Numbered from the stretch's first letter, positions 49,202 through 59,485 are shown. The stretch is 64,000 nt of DNA from Halorarius litoreus (GCF_024362405.1 NZ_CP101454.1:1612001-1676000); one strand, 5' to 3'. Translations and numbers: made by a program. The notes: a model not told the origin generated them from the letters alone.

Positions 49202-52200
49202 TCAGAGCTGCCCACGTCGCCCGAGCACCGCCGCAGCGCCCAGCAACGCGAGGAGCGCCAGCCCGAGTCCGAACCCGGGACCGTCGGAGGCAGTCGGCGT
49301 GGGCGAGGCGCCCGTCGGCGTGGTGGTTGGCGTCGGCGAGTCCGGCGACGACGCGGCCGTCGGGGTAGCCGTCGCGGGCGGTTCCTCGGCCGCCGTGGCC
49401 GTCGGCGTCGGGTCTGCCGCGGCCGTCGCCAGGACGAACCCGGTGAGACTCGGCACGTCCGCCTCGTAGACGACCGCGTCGTCGGTCGTCGCCAACCGCT
49501 GCAGCGAGACCGCCGTCCACGAGCCGTCGACGAGTCTGTAGCCGACCACGTCTGTGGGGTCGACCTCGCGGTCGGCGAGCACGCGCCGGTCCACGGAGAG
49601 TCGGAGCGTTGCGGCCGTCCCCTCGGCGTCCGCGAACGAGAGGGCTGTGAGTGCGTCGCCGCTGGTGGTTGGCAGTGCGCCGCCGGTCGGCGTCGCGGTT
49701 GCGCTCATCTGGATGTCCCGGTCACCGCTCGTCGCGGGCGTCACCGTGACGGCCGTGAGGTAGACGCCGGTCGAACCGAGCGCCCCGTTCTCGACGGGTG
49801 CCGACAGCCACTCGCCCGCGGTGGCGTTCCGAACCCGGAAGACGAACTCGCCGTCGTCGAGCCGGACGACGTCAAACGAGCCCAGCGTTCCGGCTGGGTC
49901 CTCCAGGCTGCCGCCCGTCGACCCGGTGGACGTGTCGTCGGTCCCGTCGTCCGACGATGCTGCGTCGTCTTCGCTGTCGTTCGAGGGTGGCGTCGACCCG
50001 CCCGACCCCGTGCCGACCGTGAACGACACCGTCTCGGTGTGGACGTTGCCGGCACGATCAGCGATAGACACGGCGAGCGAGTGCGTCGCGCCGTCGGCCA
50101 GCCCCGTCGCCTCGAACTCGGTGTAGGCGCTCGTGATCGTGGTCGCTGCGTCGGTCGTGACCACCGACCCGTCGAAACGGACGCCGACCCGGCCGGGGTC
50201 CACGCCGCTGAGCGCGTCCTCGTACTCGACGCGGAGCGTCGTGGCCGTCGTCCCGGCCGCCAGGTCCTGGCCGTCGTCCGGGGTCGTGGCGGTGACGGTC
50301 GGCGGGGTGGCGTCGATCACGACCGCACCATACGTCGAGAAGTGCGTCACGGTGGCCACCCAGTACTCGTCGGTGTTGCCGTCGACGGTGACGTTCCGGA
50401 CCGTCGTCGGGACGTCCGTCCACCGGCCGGTCGTCTCGTTGAAGAACCGGACCGTCACGTCGTCGACACCGGTTCCGTCGGCGAGCAGCGAGCGGTCGAC
50501 CGGGATGCCGATGATGGCGTAGCTGAGGTTCGCCGAGAGCTCCGTGCCGATCTCGGCATCGACGAACGCCACTCCCTCGCCGTCGAGCGGCGCGAGCGGC
50601 GTGTCGCTCTCGGTGACCGTGACGAAGGTGTCGTTGACGGGGCCGGTAGTGGTGAACCGGATGAACCGGTCCGACGGGTGGAACTGGACCGTGATGGTGT
50701 CGTTGGCGTCCGTGCTCTCGGTGGCGAGCAGCGTCGTCGCGGTGGCCGTCCCGCGGTTCCCCGCGCGGTCGGTCCCCGTCGCCGTGAGGCTGTACTGCCC
50801 CTCGCCGGCGAGCGTGACCGTCCCGTTCCAGTGATCGCCCTCGTCGGTCAGGTCGGGCGAGACGACGCTGCCGTCGGGACGCTCGATGTCCACGGCGACC
50901 GTTCCGGGCCGGACGGCCTCGTCCGGGTCGACGGTGACGGTCGCAGCCGTGGTGTTCAGTCGGGTGACCGTCGCCGAGAGCTGGGGCGCCGCCCGGTCGA
51001 CGGCGACACGGTCTGTAGCCGTGACGGTGCGGCGGTTCCCTCGGTCGTCGGTCGCCTCGACGACTACGTCGTACTCGCCGTCGTCGGGCACGCCGGCGAG
51101 CGGGATGGACGCCGTCCAGTTCCCGCTCGTCGCGTCGTAGCTCGCGGTGCTGGTCTGCTCGAAGGTCGCGAACCGGGAATCGAGCGTCACGCGAACGCTG
51201 TCGACCGTGCCGGCCGCGTCGGTGACGTCGACGGCCACGTCGACCGTCTCGTTCGCGTAGACGGTCGAGCCCTCGCGGTCCGAGCCCGCGACCCCGATTC
51301 GGTCGATGGTCGGCGCGGCGGCGTCGTAGCTCTCGCCGGTGAGCGGAACCTCGACCTCGGGTTCGTCCGGGTCGTCACTCAGTACCGTCAGGGTGGCCGT
51401 GGCCGGGCCGCTGGCCGTCGGCGCGTACTCGACGGTGAGGGCGTGTGTGCCGCCGTAGCCCAGTACCGCGGGGTCGGTGCCGGAAACGAGATGGAACGCG
51501 CTCGCGTTCGGCCCCGAGACCGTCGCGCCGGAGACGGTCAGGTTCTGGTCGCCGACGTTGGCGACGGTGACCGTCGCCGTGGTGGTCGTCCCCGCAGGGA
51601 CGGTCCCGAAGTCGACGCTGTCCGGGGTGACCGCCACGTCGGCGAGTGAACTGCTCGTCGCGTCCACGACGGTGATCGTCACCGTTCCACCGCTGGCTTC
51701 GGCCCCGTGTTCGTCCTCGATCCAGTAGGTGAAACTGTCGACGCCCACGAAGCCCGCGTCCGGGGTGTACTCGAAGCCGCCACTGGCGTAGAACCACGGG
51801 AGCGACCCGTGGGTCGGCGTGCCGACGTACTTGGTGCTGATGGCATCGTCGTCCAGGTCGTAGTCGTTCGCGAGGACGCCGGGGGCCTCCACTGTGAGCG
51901 TCTCGCCCTGAATGACCACGTAGTCGTCGGAGACGGGCTCAGGGGCGCGATTCGTCGGCGGGAGCACCTCGATGGTGACGGTGCCGCCGGAGGCTTCGGC
52001 CCCGTGTTCGTCTTCGATCCAGTAGCCGAACGAGTCCGTGCCGGTGAAGCCCGTGTCCGGTCGGTACTCGAAGCCACCCGAGCCGTAGAACCGGTGGAGC
52101 GTGCCGTCGCTCGGTCTGCCGACGTACTTGGTGGATATCGAATCCCCGTCTGCGTCGTCGTCGTTCGCGAGCACGCCGGGGGCGCTGACGTTCAGCCACT

Positions 52201-55200
52201 CACCTGCGCGGACGGAGTAGACGTCGTCGACGACCGCCGGCGCACGGTTCCCGCTCGCGTTCGGGTCCGGAACGACCTCGATGGTGACGCTGGTGTACGC
52301 CGTCTCGCCGTGGTCGTCTTCGATCCAGTAACTGAACGAGTCGGTACCGGTGAAGCCATCGTCGGCCCGGTACTCGAAGCCGCCGCTGACCCTGAACGAC
52401 GCGAGCGAGCCGTTGTTCGGCGTCCCGACGTACTTGGTGCTGATGGCGTCGCCGTCGGGGTCGTAGTCGTTCGCGAGGACGCCGGGGGCGCTGACGTTCA
52501 GCCACTCGCCCTCCACGACGGTGAACGTGTCCGCGGCCGCGGTCGGCGCGCGGTTCCCGGTCGTATTCGGGTTCGGGAGCACCTCGATGCTGACCGTCGC
52601 AGTGTCGGTGTTGCCGTCGGCGTCCTCCATCGTGTAGCCGAAGGTGTCGGTGCCGACGGCGCCATCGTCGGCTCTGTAGTTGAAGGCGCCGGTGTCGTAG
52701 AACCCTGCGAGCGAGCCGTTGTTCGGCGTCCCGACGTACTTGGTGCTGATGGCGTCGCCGTCGGGGTCGGCGTCGTTCGCGAGGACGCCAGGGGCGCTCA
52801 CGTTCAGCCACTCACCGTCGTAGACCGAGTAGACGTCGTCGACCGCGACCGGGTTCGTGCTGTTCGGGTCGAGTACCTCGATGGTGACGGTGCCGCCCGG
52901 GGTTTCGGCCCCGTGTTCGTCTTCGATCCAGTAGCTGAACGAGTCGGTGCCGGTGAAATTCGAGTTCGGGTGGTACTCGAAGCCCCCACTGGCGTAGAAC
53001 CGGTTGAGCGAGCCGTTTTCCGGCGTGCCGACGTACTTGGTGCTAATCGAATCGCCGTCCAGGTCGTAGTCGTTCGTGAGGACGCCGGGGGCACTCACGT
53101 TGAGCCACTCGCCCTCGAGGACAGTGTAGTGGTCGTCGAGGCCCGTCGGTGGCCGGTTCTCGGCGACGACCTCGACGGTGACGCTGGCGTACGCCGTCTC
53201 GCCGTGGTCGTCTTCGATCCAGTAGACGAACGTGTCGGTGCCGGTGGCGTCGGCGCTGTAGTTGAAGCCGCCACTCCCGTAGAACCTGTGCAGGTCGCCG
53301 TGGGTCGGCGTGCCGACGTACTTGGTGCTAATCGAATCGCTGTCCAGGTCGTAGTCGTTCGCGAGGACGCCGGGGGCACTCACGTTGAGCCACCCGCCTT
53401 CCGGAACTGTGTAGTAGTCGTCGACCGCGGTCGGTGCGCGGTTCTTCGGCGGGAGCACCTCGATGGTGACGGTGCCGCCGGAGGCTTCCGTCCCATGTTC
53501 GTCTTCGATCCAGTAGGTGAACGAGTCGGTGCCGGTGAAGTCGGCGTCGGGCTTGTACTCGAAGCCGCCGCTGACCCTGAACGAGTCGAGGTCGCCGTGG
53601 GCCGGCGTCCCGACGTACTTCGTTGTGACCGAATCGCCGTCCGGGTCCGCGTCGTTCGCGAGGACGCCGGGGGCGCTCACGTTCAGCCACTCGCCCGCGT
53701 GGACGGAGTAGACATCGTCCACGACCGTCGGCGCGCGGTTCGGGTCCGAGAGGACCTCGATGGTGACCATGGCGTACGAGGAGGTCGTGCCCTCGGCGTC
53801 CTCGGCCCAGTAGGTGAACGTGTCGGTGCCGGTGAAGCCGGGGTCCGCGGTGTAGTTGAAGCCGCCGCTGACCCTGAACGACGCGAGCGTGCCGTTGTCG
53901 GGCCCGAAGTAGCTCGTCGTGTCGAACGCGTCGCCGTCCGGGTCCGCGTCGTTCGCCAGCACGCCCGGTGCGCTGACGTTCAGCCACTCGCCCACGTACA
54001 CCGTGTAATGGTCGGCCGCCACGGTCGGCGGGCGGTTGGGCACGGGGACGAACCCGGTTCCGGTCAGCGCGACGCTCACCGTGGACTCGTCGGCGTCGTT
54101 CGTCGCGAGTTCGAGCGTCGCCTCGGCCGTGCCCGTGAACTCGGGTGCGAACTCGACGGTGACGTCGTGTGAGCCACCGGCCGGAATCGTCGTCGGGCTC
54201 CCCCCGGTCGTCACGGTGTACGCGGCGGCGTCAGCGCCCGTAATCGTCGCGCCGTCGAACGAGAGCGCCGACCCGCCGACGTTCGAGACGGTCACGGTCG
54301 TCTGGTTGCTGGTGCCGACTTCGACGTCGCCGAAGTCGTAGCTCGTCGGCGTGACGTCGACCTCGGCGGGGCCGGCGGCGACGCCGGTGAGCGTCGCCGT
54401 GACGGTCCCCGAGAAGTACGTCTGGACCTCGAGCGTCGCGGTCTTCGTCCCGCTGGTCGTCGGCGCGAACCGCAGCCAGATGGTCGCGCTGTCGCCCGGA
54501 TAGACGTTCGTCTGCGGGCCGCTCAGGATGCTGTAGTCGGAGGCGTTCGCCCCGACGATGCTGGCGCTGTCGAGATAGAGCGTCTCCGACCCTTCGTTCG
54601 TCACCTGTACGTACCGGTCGGCGGTGTTACCCACGTTGACGTTTCCGAAGTCGAGCGTCGTCGGCGAGACGACCGGGTCCGCCGAGGGTTCCGAGACGTT
54701 CACCTGCACCGGCGGCAGGTCGGCGATGGTGACGTTGTACGTGCCGGTGGTGGCGAACGCGTGCGTGAAGCTCACGGTGGCCTCGTCGTTGTAGCCGGTG
54801 CCGACCGAGCCGCTCGTGGTCTCGACGACGCTCCCGTTCACCAGGAGGTCAGTCGTGTACGCACAGGCGGCGTCCCCGAGGTTCCGGACGGTCGCCTCGA
54901 TGGTGACCGACTCGCCAGTCGAGGCGTTCTGACTCGACAGCGTGAGTCCGGAGTAGTCGAACAGCACTGGCGGCTGGTCGGTCGGCCCGCCCGTGAGCGC
55001 CGCGAGCGAGTAGGTGTAGTCGCTGTTCTCCAGCCCCGTCGTGTAGAGCACGCCGTCGACGACGGCCGGCGTGAACGACGCCTCGCCGTAGGCGCCGTAG
55101 CGCCACACGAGTGCGCCGGTGTCGGCGTCGTACGCCCTGAGGGTGCTGTCAGACAGCGGGACGTACACCACGCCGCCGGCATACACCGGCGAGTGTTCGG

Positions 55201-58200
55201 CGGCCGTACAGACGGTCGTGTTCCACCGCTCGCCGCCGGTGGCCGCGTCGATGGCGCGGACGGCGCCGTCGGCGGTGAGGTACAGCGTGCCGTTCGCCAG
55301 CGCGGGCGACGACCGCGTGTAGCCGTCGACGTTCGCGGGCGCGCTCCAGATGGTGCTGCCGTCGGCCGCGTCGAGCGCATAGACGTTCGCGTCGGTGCTG
55401 CCGTAGGAGGCGTCGTCCACGTAGACGACACCGTTGTTCACGACCGGCGAGTGGAGTCTCGACCCGGCGCCAGCGATAGTTCGGTTCCACTGTTCCGTTC
55501 CGGTCGCCGTGTCGACTGCATACGTGTGGCCGTCGTCGCTCGTGACGTACACCGTGCCGTCGACGACGGCCGGTGCGGCCATCCCGTAGCCCGACCCGGG
55601 TTTGGCGAACGTCCACAGCCGTTCCCGGGTCGTCGCGTTCAGCGCGTAGAGCCGGTCCTCGCTGGGGCCCTCCCCGGTGACGTAGACGACGTCGTCGACC
55701 ACGGTGATGCCGCCGTCGTCCCCCGCGTCGAACGTCCAGAGGCGATCGCCGGTCGAGGCGTCCAGCTGGTAGACCGTCCCGTAGGCGGTGATCGCGTAGA
55801 GGTAGCCGCTGGCGTACACCGGTGAGACCTCGACGTTGTCCGCGGTCAGGTACTGCCACTGGAGCGAGCCGTCGGCGGCGTCGTACGCGAACACCGCATC
55901 GGCGCCGGTGTCGTCGTTCCCGCCGACGAAGACGGTACCCGCAGCGACCGTCGGGCCGCTCGTCCACTCGTACGAGTGGTTCACCGCCCAGGTCACGACG
56001 TCGCTACCGACTGCCGTCGGTGCGGCGGTGCTGGAGCCGCCGGTGTTCGCGGCGTCGAAGTGTTCCGTCGGCCAGGAGCTGGCGTCGGGTGCGAGGTCGC
56101 GTGGGCCGCCGAGGTCGAGCCGCTGGCCGTCGCCAGTGTCGCCGGCGTTGACCGTGGCGCTCCCGGCGCGGTCGTACATGAACCGTTCCAGCGAGTCCTC
56201 CCCTTCGTTCGGCTGGAGGGTGAACACGAAGTCGCCGCGTTGCTGGAGCCGGACCGTCCAGGCGACCGTTGTGCTCTCGCCCGGGGCGAGCGTGCCGTCG
56301 CGAGCGACGTAGTTGTAGACGTAGTGGTCCTGGTCCGGGGCGACATCGAGGTTCACGTCGTACCCCCGGGTGAGCGTACCGACGTTGGTCACCGTCGCGG
56401 TGACCGTGACGTTCTCGCCGACGCCGACCGTCTGCGAACCGACCGAGAGGTCGGTGTACTCGATGACGCCACCCTCCACGAGCGCCCGGAGTCGGCCCGT
56501 CCAGTCGTCGTAGGCGTAGGCGGTGCCGTCCGCGACCGACAGCGACAGGCCCTGCCCCGTGTGTCCGAGTCGGTCGCCGGTCTCGGCGTCGTAGATGCGG
56601 GTGTAGCCGGGGTCGAAGGTCGTCTCTGCGCCGTAGACGACGCCGTCGACCACCTGGATGCGCGAGAGGTGGTTCGTGCTCGTGTTCCAGGCCACGGTGC
56701 CGGTCGCCACGTCGATGCGGTGGAGGCGGTTCACGTCGGCGTCCGAGTACGCGGTCTGCCGGACGTACAGCGAGCCGTCGCGGACCGCGGGCGTCCGCAG
56801 TCGCCAGCCGTCGTCGTCGCCGCCGTAGTAGTTCGGAATCGGTGTCGGGGTGAATCGCCACTGCTCGGCGCCGGTCGCGACGTCGAGGGCGACGAGCTCC
56901 TCTGCTGGCTCGCCGGCCGCGTTCTTCGACTCGTTGACGACGAACACCAGCCCGCCCGAGACGACGGGCGTCTCCCCCGTGTCGACGACGAGCCCGTTCG
57001 TCGCCCAGGCCAGCGAGCCCGTCGCCGCGTCGAAGACGTGGAGTTCGTCCTCGTAGGTTCCCCGCTCGATCTCCTCCATGGCGGTCACGAACACGTGGCC
57101 CTCGCCGGCGGCGTAGGTTATGTAGGAGTCCTGGAACCGGTACTCGGCGTTGGTGTACGACCAGAGCGAGTTCCCGGTGGCGGCGTCGAGCGCGACGACG
57201 GAGGCGTTCTTGTAGTAGTCGTTCCGCTCGTAGATGTTGCCCGCGAGGTAGACGCGACCGTCGGCGACGATGGGGCCGTGGTCGTCGCCCGTGGAGACGT
57301 TGATTGACACCGACTGCTTCCACGTCTGCGTGCCGGTCGCGGCGTCGAGGGCGTACACGGAGCCGTGTTCTATCGAGCCACCGCCATCGTAGAACAGGAA
57401 CGGCGTCGTGACGACGTAGACGGTGCCGCCCACGACCGCCGGCGACCCGGCGGGAACCCGGTTCTCGGCCGTGAAGTTGTACTCCCACTGGACAGCGCCG
57501 CTCTGTGCGTCGTAGGCGGCGACGGTGTGGACGTCCTCCCCGCCGCTGTACCGGTTCTGGTGCCCGATGACGTAGACGGTGCCGTCGGCGACGACGGGCG
57601 TGGTGTCCTCGTCGACGTTGCTGAGGTTCCAGGCTTCCTGGAAGTGCTGTGACGGGCCGTCGGTGTTCGGGTTGGCGGCGCTCCGGTTCGGGGCGAACCC
57701 GCCCATCGGCCACGCGTCGACGGGGCTGCCGTGAACGACGTCGACGGTCACTGGCCCGGCCGCCGGAGTAGAATCCAGCTGGCGCTTTACGGAGAGGTTC
57801 CACGCGGCGGCGCTGTGGAGCGTCGTCGTGAACGTCACGGTGGTCGTGGTGCCGGCGGCGAGACTGCCGTTCGCCCAGTCGAGGGTTCGCTCGTCGCCCG
57901 GGAACGGCGTGTCCGCGACCAGCGAGAGGTTGTACGACCGGGCCTCGTCGTCGACGTTCTCGACGGTCACGTCGGCGGTGAACTGCTCACCGGGCGCGAC
58001 GCTCGTCGACGAGGGCGTGAACCCGGAGAACCGGAACGGCGCCGTCTCCAGCGCGTACACTCGGGTGGTGTCGACGTTGGTGCCGGTGGTGTCGATTGCC
58101 AGCGCGTACACACGGTCGTCGGCGACGGCCAATGGAGTCCCCACTCCGTCGAGCAGGTACTGCCACAGGCGGGTACCGGTCGTCGCGTCGAGCGCGACGA

Positions 58201-59419
58201 CGTGCCCGCGGTTGTTGACCGCGTAGACGGTGCCGTCTGCCACTGTTGGCGGGTGTGCGTACGTCCGGACGTAGTTCAGGCCGTAGTCGAGACTCCCGGA
58301 GAGGTGGTGGCGCCACTGCTGCTGGCCGGTCGCCGCATCGAGGGCGCGGACAGTGTTACCCGCAGAGACGTAGACGGTGCCCTCGGCTATGGCCGCCCCT
58401 TCGGCCCGCGTGTTCAGGTCGAACATCCACTCGACGTGCCCGTCGGTGGTGTTCAGTCGGTAGAACCGCGGGTCGTAGTCGCCGGTGGTCTGGTCGCGCA
58501 GCGCGGAGCCGGCGCCGACGAACACCGACCCATCGGTGACGACCGGTTGCATCCTGACGGGACCCTCCATCTCGAACCGCCAGCGCTCGCTGCCGTCGCT
58601 GGCGTTCAGCGCGAGCACGGCGTGGTCGCGGTCGTTGATCCGGCTGGCGGCGTACAGCGTCCCGTCGGCCGCCGAGAGGCCGATCGAGAGGTCCTCGTTG
58701 ACGTCGGCGGACCACTGCTGGCTGCCCGTCCCGACGTCGAACGCGTACAGGTACTCCCCGCGGCTGGCGTAGAGCGTCCCGTCGAGGACGACCGTCGAGT
58801 CGGCCTGGAAGTCGGTGACGTTCCACAGCTCCGCGCCGTCGGTCGTCCGGTACGCCCGAATCTCGTCGCCCGAGTAGTCGATCTCGGTCGTGAGTACCAC
58901 GCCGTCGGCGACCGACACGGTATCGACGTCGAGACCGGTGTTGTTCCACACCTGTTCCCCGGTGTCGGCGTCGACTGCACGGAGGGTCTCCTGGCCGGCG
59001 ACGAACACGAACCCGTCAGCGACGACGGCGGGTTCGTCGTTGGTGTCGCCGTCGAACGCGTGTATCCAGCGGGCGTCGGGCGTGGTCGTCGGCCCCGACG
59101 AGTTCGGCGTGTATCCCGAGCGCCCCGGGTCGCGGCCGGCGGTCGGCCAGTCATCGGCGCCGAGCGTCGGCCAGTCGGCGAGCGAGGCGGTCGCCTCACC
59201 CACGCCGGCGACCGCCGTCGGCGCGGTCGTGGGGTCGGTCACGGCCGGTAGTGTAGTCGTACCACTACCGTCGTCGATGGCTGCAGGTGTGTCGAGTGCT
59301 GCGCCGACGGGGCCGACGACCGCCGAGAGAACGATGAGCACCGAGACTACAAGCGGGATGAGCGCGCCTGCTGCGGTGCCAAACCTCCGTAAGAGAGTAC
59401 GATCCGCGAGTCCAGTCAT
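49202..59419 (-). CDS. Giant PGF-CTERM surface protein with PQQ propellers and tandem cadherin-like repeats
   Basis: This is a 3405-residue secreted protein. A signal peptide (about 1-42, LIPLVVSVLIVLSAVVGPVG) precedes three units of PQQ-type beta-propeller plus CARDB-like domain: propellers at about 65-460, 570-990 and 1117-1490, with repeated ALDAATG/W and GTVYV blades; CARDB-like at 460-565, 993-1110 and 1490-1580. Two choice-of-anchor-D (ASPM/Hydin-like) domains lie at 1580-1790, then eight tandem cadherin-like repeats (1791-2586) and a third anchor-D domain. Ig-like domains (2700-3150), a PGF-pre-PGF domain (~3167-3330), a Thr/Pro-rich stalk and a PGF-CTERM tail (GPGFGLGLALLALLGAAAVL, GRR) complete it. 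Archaeosortase processing to a lipid anchor is expected. It is probably an adhesin or cell-contact protein. The ATG at 59419 has a TATA box 33 bases upstream. Confidence 0.92.
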   Translation of the reverse strand: MTGLADRTLLRRFGTAAGALIPLVVSVLIVLSAVVGPVGAALDTPAAIDDGSGTTTLPAVTDPTTAPTAVAGVGEATASLADWPTLGADDWPTAGRDPGRSGYTPNSSGPTTTPDARWIHAFDGDTNDEPAVVADGFVFVAGQETLRAVDADTGEQVWNNTGLDVDTVSVADGVVLTTEIDYSGDEIRAYRTTDGAELWNVTDFQADSTVVLDGTLYASRGEYLYAFDVGTGSQQWSADVNEDLSIGLSAADGTLYAASRINDRDHAVLALNASDGSERWRFEMEGPVRMQPVVTDGSVFVGAGSALRDQTTGDYDPRFYRLNTTDGHVEWMFDLNTRAEGAAIAEGTVYVSAGNTVRALDAATGQQQWRHHLSGSLDYGLNYVRTYAHPPTVADGTVYAVNNRGHVVALDATTGTRLWQYLLDGVGTPLAVADDRVYALAIDTTGTNVDTTRVYALETAPFRFSGFTPSSTSVAPGEQFTADVTVENVDDEARSYNLSLVADTPFPGDERTLDWANGSLAAGTTTTVTFTTTLHSAAAWNLSVKRQLDSTPAAGPVTVDVVHGSPVDAWPMGGFAPNRSAANPNTDGPSQHFQEAWNLSNVDEDTTPVVADGTVYVIGHQNRYSGGEDVHTVAAYDAQSGAVQWEYNFTAENRVPAGSPAVVGGTVYVVTTPFLFYDGGGSIEHGSVYALDAATGTQTWKQSVSINVSTGDDHGPIVADGRVYLAGNIYERNDYYKNASVVALDAATGNSLWSYTNAEYRFQDSYITYAAGEGHVFVTAMEEIERGTYEDELHVFDAATGSLAWATNGLVVDTGETPVVSGGLVFVVNESKNAAGEPAEELVALDVATGAEQWRFTPTPIPNYYGGDDDGWRLRTPAVRDGSLYVRQTAYSDADVNRLHRIDVATGTVAWNTSTNHLSRIQVVDGVVYGAETTFDPGYTRIYDAETGDRLGHTGQGLSLSVADGTAYAYDDWTGRLRALVEGGVIEYTDLSVGSQTVGVGENVTVTATVTNVGTLTRGYDVNLDVAPDQDHYVYNYVARDGTLAPGESTTVAWTVRLQQRGDFVFTLQPNEGEDSLERFMYDRAGSATVNAGDTGDGQRLDLGGPRDLAPDASSWPTEHFDAANTGGSSTAAPTAVGSDVVTWAVNHSYEWTSGPTVAAGTVFVGGNDDTGADAVFAYDAADGSLQWQYLTADNVEVSPVYASGYLYAITAYGTVYQLDASTGDRLWTFDAGDDGGITVVDDVVYVTGEGPSEDRLYALNATTRERLWTFAKPGSGYGMAAPAVVDGTVYVTSDDGHTYAVDTATGTEQWNRTIAGAGSRLHSPVVNNGVVYVDDASYGSTDANVYALDAADGSTIWSAPANVDGYTRSSPALANGTLYLTADGAVRAIDAATGGERWNTTVCTAAEHSPVYAGGVVYVPLSDSTLRAYDADTGALVWRYGAYGEASFTPAVVDGVLYTTGLENSDYTYSLAALTGGPTDQPPVLFDYSGLTLSSQNASTGESVTIEATVRNLGDAACAYTTDLLVNGSVVETTSGSVGTGYNDEATVSFTHAFATTGTYNVTIADLPPVQVNVSEPSADPVVSPTTLDFGNVNVGNTADRYVQVTNEGSETLYLDSASIVGANASDYSILSGPQTNVYPGDSATIWLRFAPTTSGTKTATLEVQTYFSGTVTATLTGVAAGPAEVDVTPTSYDFGDVEVGTSNQTTVTVSNVGGSALSFDGATITGADAAAYTVTTGGSPTTIPAGGSHDVTVEFAPEFTGTAEATLELATNDADESTVSVALTGTGFVPVPNRPPTVAADHYTVYVGEWLNVSAPGVLANDADPDGDAFDTTSYFGPDNGTLASFRVSGGFNYTADPGFTGTDTFTYWAEDAEGTTSSYAMVTIEVLSDPNRAPTVVDDVYSVHAGEWLNVSAPGVLANDADPDGDSVTTKYVGTPAHGDLDSFRVSGGFEYKPDADFTGTDSFTYWIEDEHGTEASGGTVTIEVLPPKNRAPTAVDDYYTVPEGGWLNVSAPGVLANDYDLDSDSISTKYVGTPTHGDLHRFYGSGGFNYSADATGTDTFVYWIEDDHGETAYASVTVEVVAENRPPTGLDDHYTVLEGEWLNVSAPGVLTNDYDLDGDSISTKYVGTPENGSLNRFYASGGFEYHPNSNFTGTDSFSYWIEDEHGAETPGGTVTIEVLDPNSTNPVAVDDVYSVYDGEWLNVSAPGVLANDADPDGDAISTKYVGTPNNGSLAGFYDTGAFNYRADDGAVGTDTFGYTMEDADGNTDTATVSIEVLPNPNTTGNRAPTAAADTFTVVEGEWLNVSAPGVLANDYDPDGDAISTKYVGTPNNGSLASFRVSGGFEYRADDGFTGTDSFSYWIEDDHGETAYTSVTIEVVPDPNASGNRAPAVVDDVYSVRAGEWLNVSAPGVLANDDDADGDSISTKYVGRPSDGTLHRFYGSGGFEYRPDTGFTGTDSFGYWIEDEHGAEASGGTVTIEVLPPTNRAPEPVSDDYVVIQGETLTVEAPGVLANDYDLDDDAISTKYVGTPTHGSLPWFYASGGFEYTPDAGFVGVDSFTYWIEDEHGAEASGGTVTITVVDATSSSLADVAVTPDSVDFGTVPAGTTTTATVTVANVGDQNLTVSGATVSGPNASAFHLVSGTDPAVLGYGGTHALTVEYAPTASGPATATLTVLSDDPDEPEVEVPLTGESYDAAAPTIDRIGVAGSDREGSTVYANETVDVAVDVTDAAGTVDSVRVTLDSRFATFEQTSTASYDATSGNWTASIPLAGVPDDGEYDVVVEATDDRGNRRTVTATDRVAVDRAAPQLSATVTRLNTTAATVTVDPDEAVRPGTVAVDIERPDGSVVSPDLTDEGDHWNGTVTLAGEGQYSLTATGTDRAGNRGTATATTLLATESTDANDTITVQFHPSDRFIRFTTTGPVNDTFVTVTESDTPLAPLDGEGVAFVDAEIGTELSANLSYAIIGIPVDRSLLADGTGVDDVTVRFFNETTGRWTDVPTTVRNVTVDGNTDEYWVATVTHFSTYGAVVIDATPPTVTATTPDDGQDLAAGTTATTLRVEYEDALSGVDPGRVGVRFDGSVVTTDAATTITSAYTEFEATGLADGATHSLAVSIADRAGNVHTETVSFTVGTGSGGSTPPSNDSEDDAASSDDGTDDTSTGSTGGSLEDPAGTLGSFDVVRLDDGEFVFRVRNATAGEWLSAPVENGALGSTGVYLTAVTVTPATSGDRDIQMSATATPTGGALPTTSGDALTALSFADAEGTAATLRLSVDRRVLADREVDPTDVVGYRLVDGSWTAVSLQRLATTDDAVVYEADVPSLTGFVLATAAADPTPTATAAEEPPATATPTAASSPDSPTPTTTPTGASPTPTASDGPGFGLGLALLALLGAAAVLGRRGQL
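51665..54050 (-). repeat. Eight tandem cadherin-like (tandem-95/VCBS-type) repeats
   Basis: Within the giant gene about 2.4 kb consists of eight units of roughly 93-101 codons. Each starts NRAPTxVDDxYxV-like, then GEWLNVSAPGVLANDxDxDG (seven of eight, the last has GETLTVEAPGVLAND), STKYVGTPxxGxL, SGGFxYxxDxGFTGTDSF and YWIEDxHG, ending VTIEVL. Units share long identical stretches at the protein level, and units 2 and 7 agree in both the opening DDVYSV.AGEWLN and the ending ASGGTVTIEVLPP. Asp-rich loops suggest ion binding. Such arrays expand and contract by recombination, and they can also mislead assembly. Confidence 0.9.
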
Positions 59420-59446
59420 AGTAGGTCTGGCTTACGTCGGCCCGTG

Positions 59447-59454
59447 GATATATG
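59447..59454 (-). promoter_or_regulatory. TATA box of the giant surface-protein gene
   Basis: GATATATG (minus strand CATATATC) is centred 31-33 bases upstream of the ATG at 59419, so a leaderless transcript is expected. The inverted repeat at 59469-59485 lies immediately upstream of it. Confidence 0.55.
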
Positions 59455-59468
59455 CAGTCACCGCCCAT

Positions 59469-59485
59469 TGTCCGGGTTCCGGACA
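59469..59485. promoter_or_regulatory. Perfect 7-3-7 inverted repeat between giant gene and divergent regulator
   Basis: TGTCCGGGTTCCGGACA has 7-base arms around GTT. It sits in the 117-base divergent intergenic region, 15 bases upstream of the giant gene's TATA box and about 22-38 bases upstream of the TTATTCT likely to be the regulator's TATA box (59507-59513). A dimeric regulator here could control both genes. The adjacent winged-helix protein is the natural candidate. Confidence 0.6.

Noticed and set aside
51707..54172. 821-codon plus-strand frame opposite the cadherin-like repeats
   Set aside because: Its apparent repeats (VREDAGG...) are the complement of the real repeats in the giant gene.
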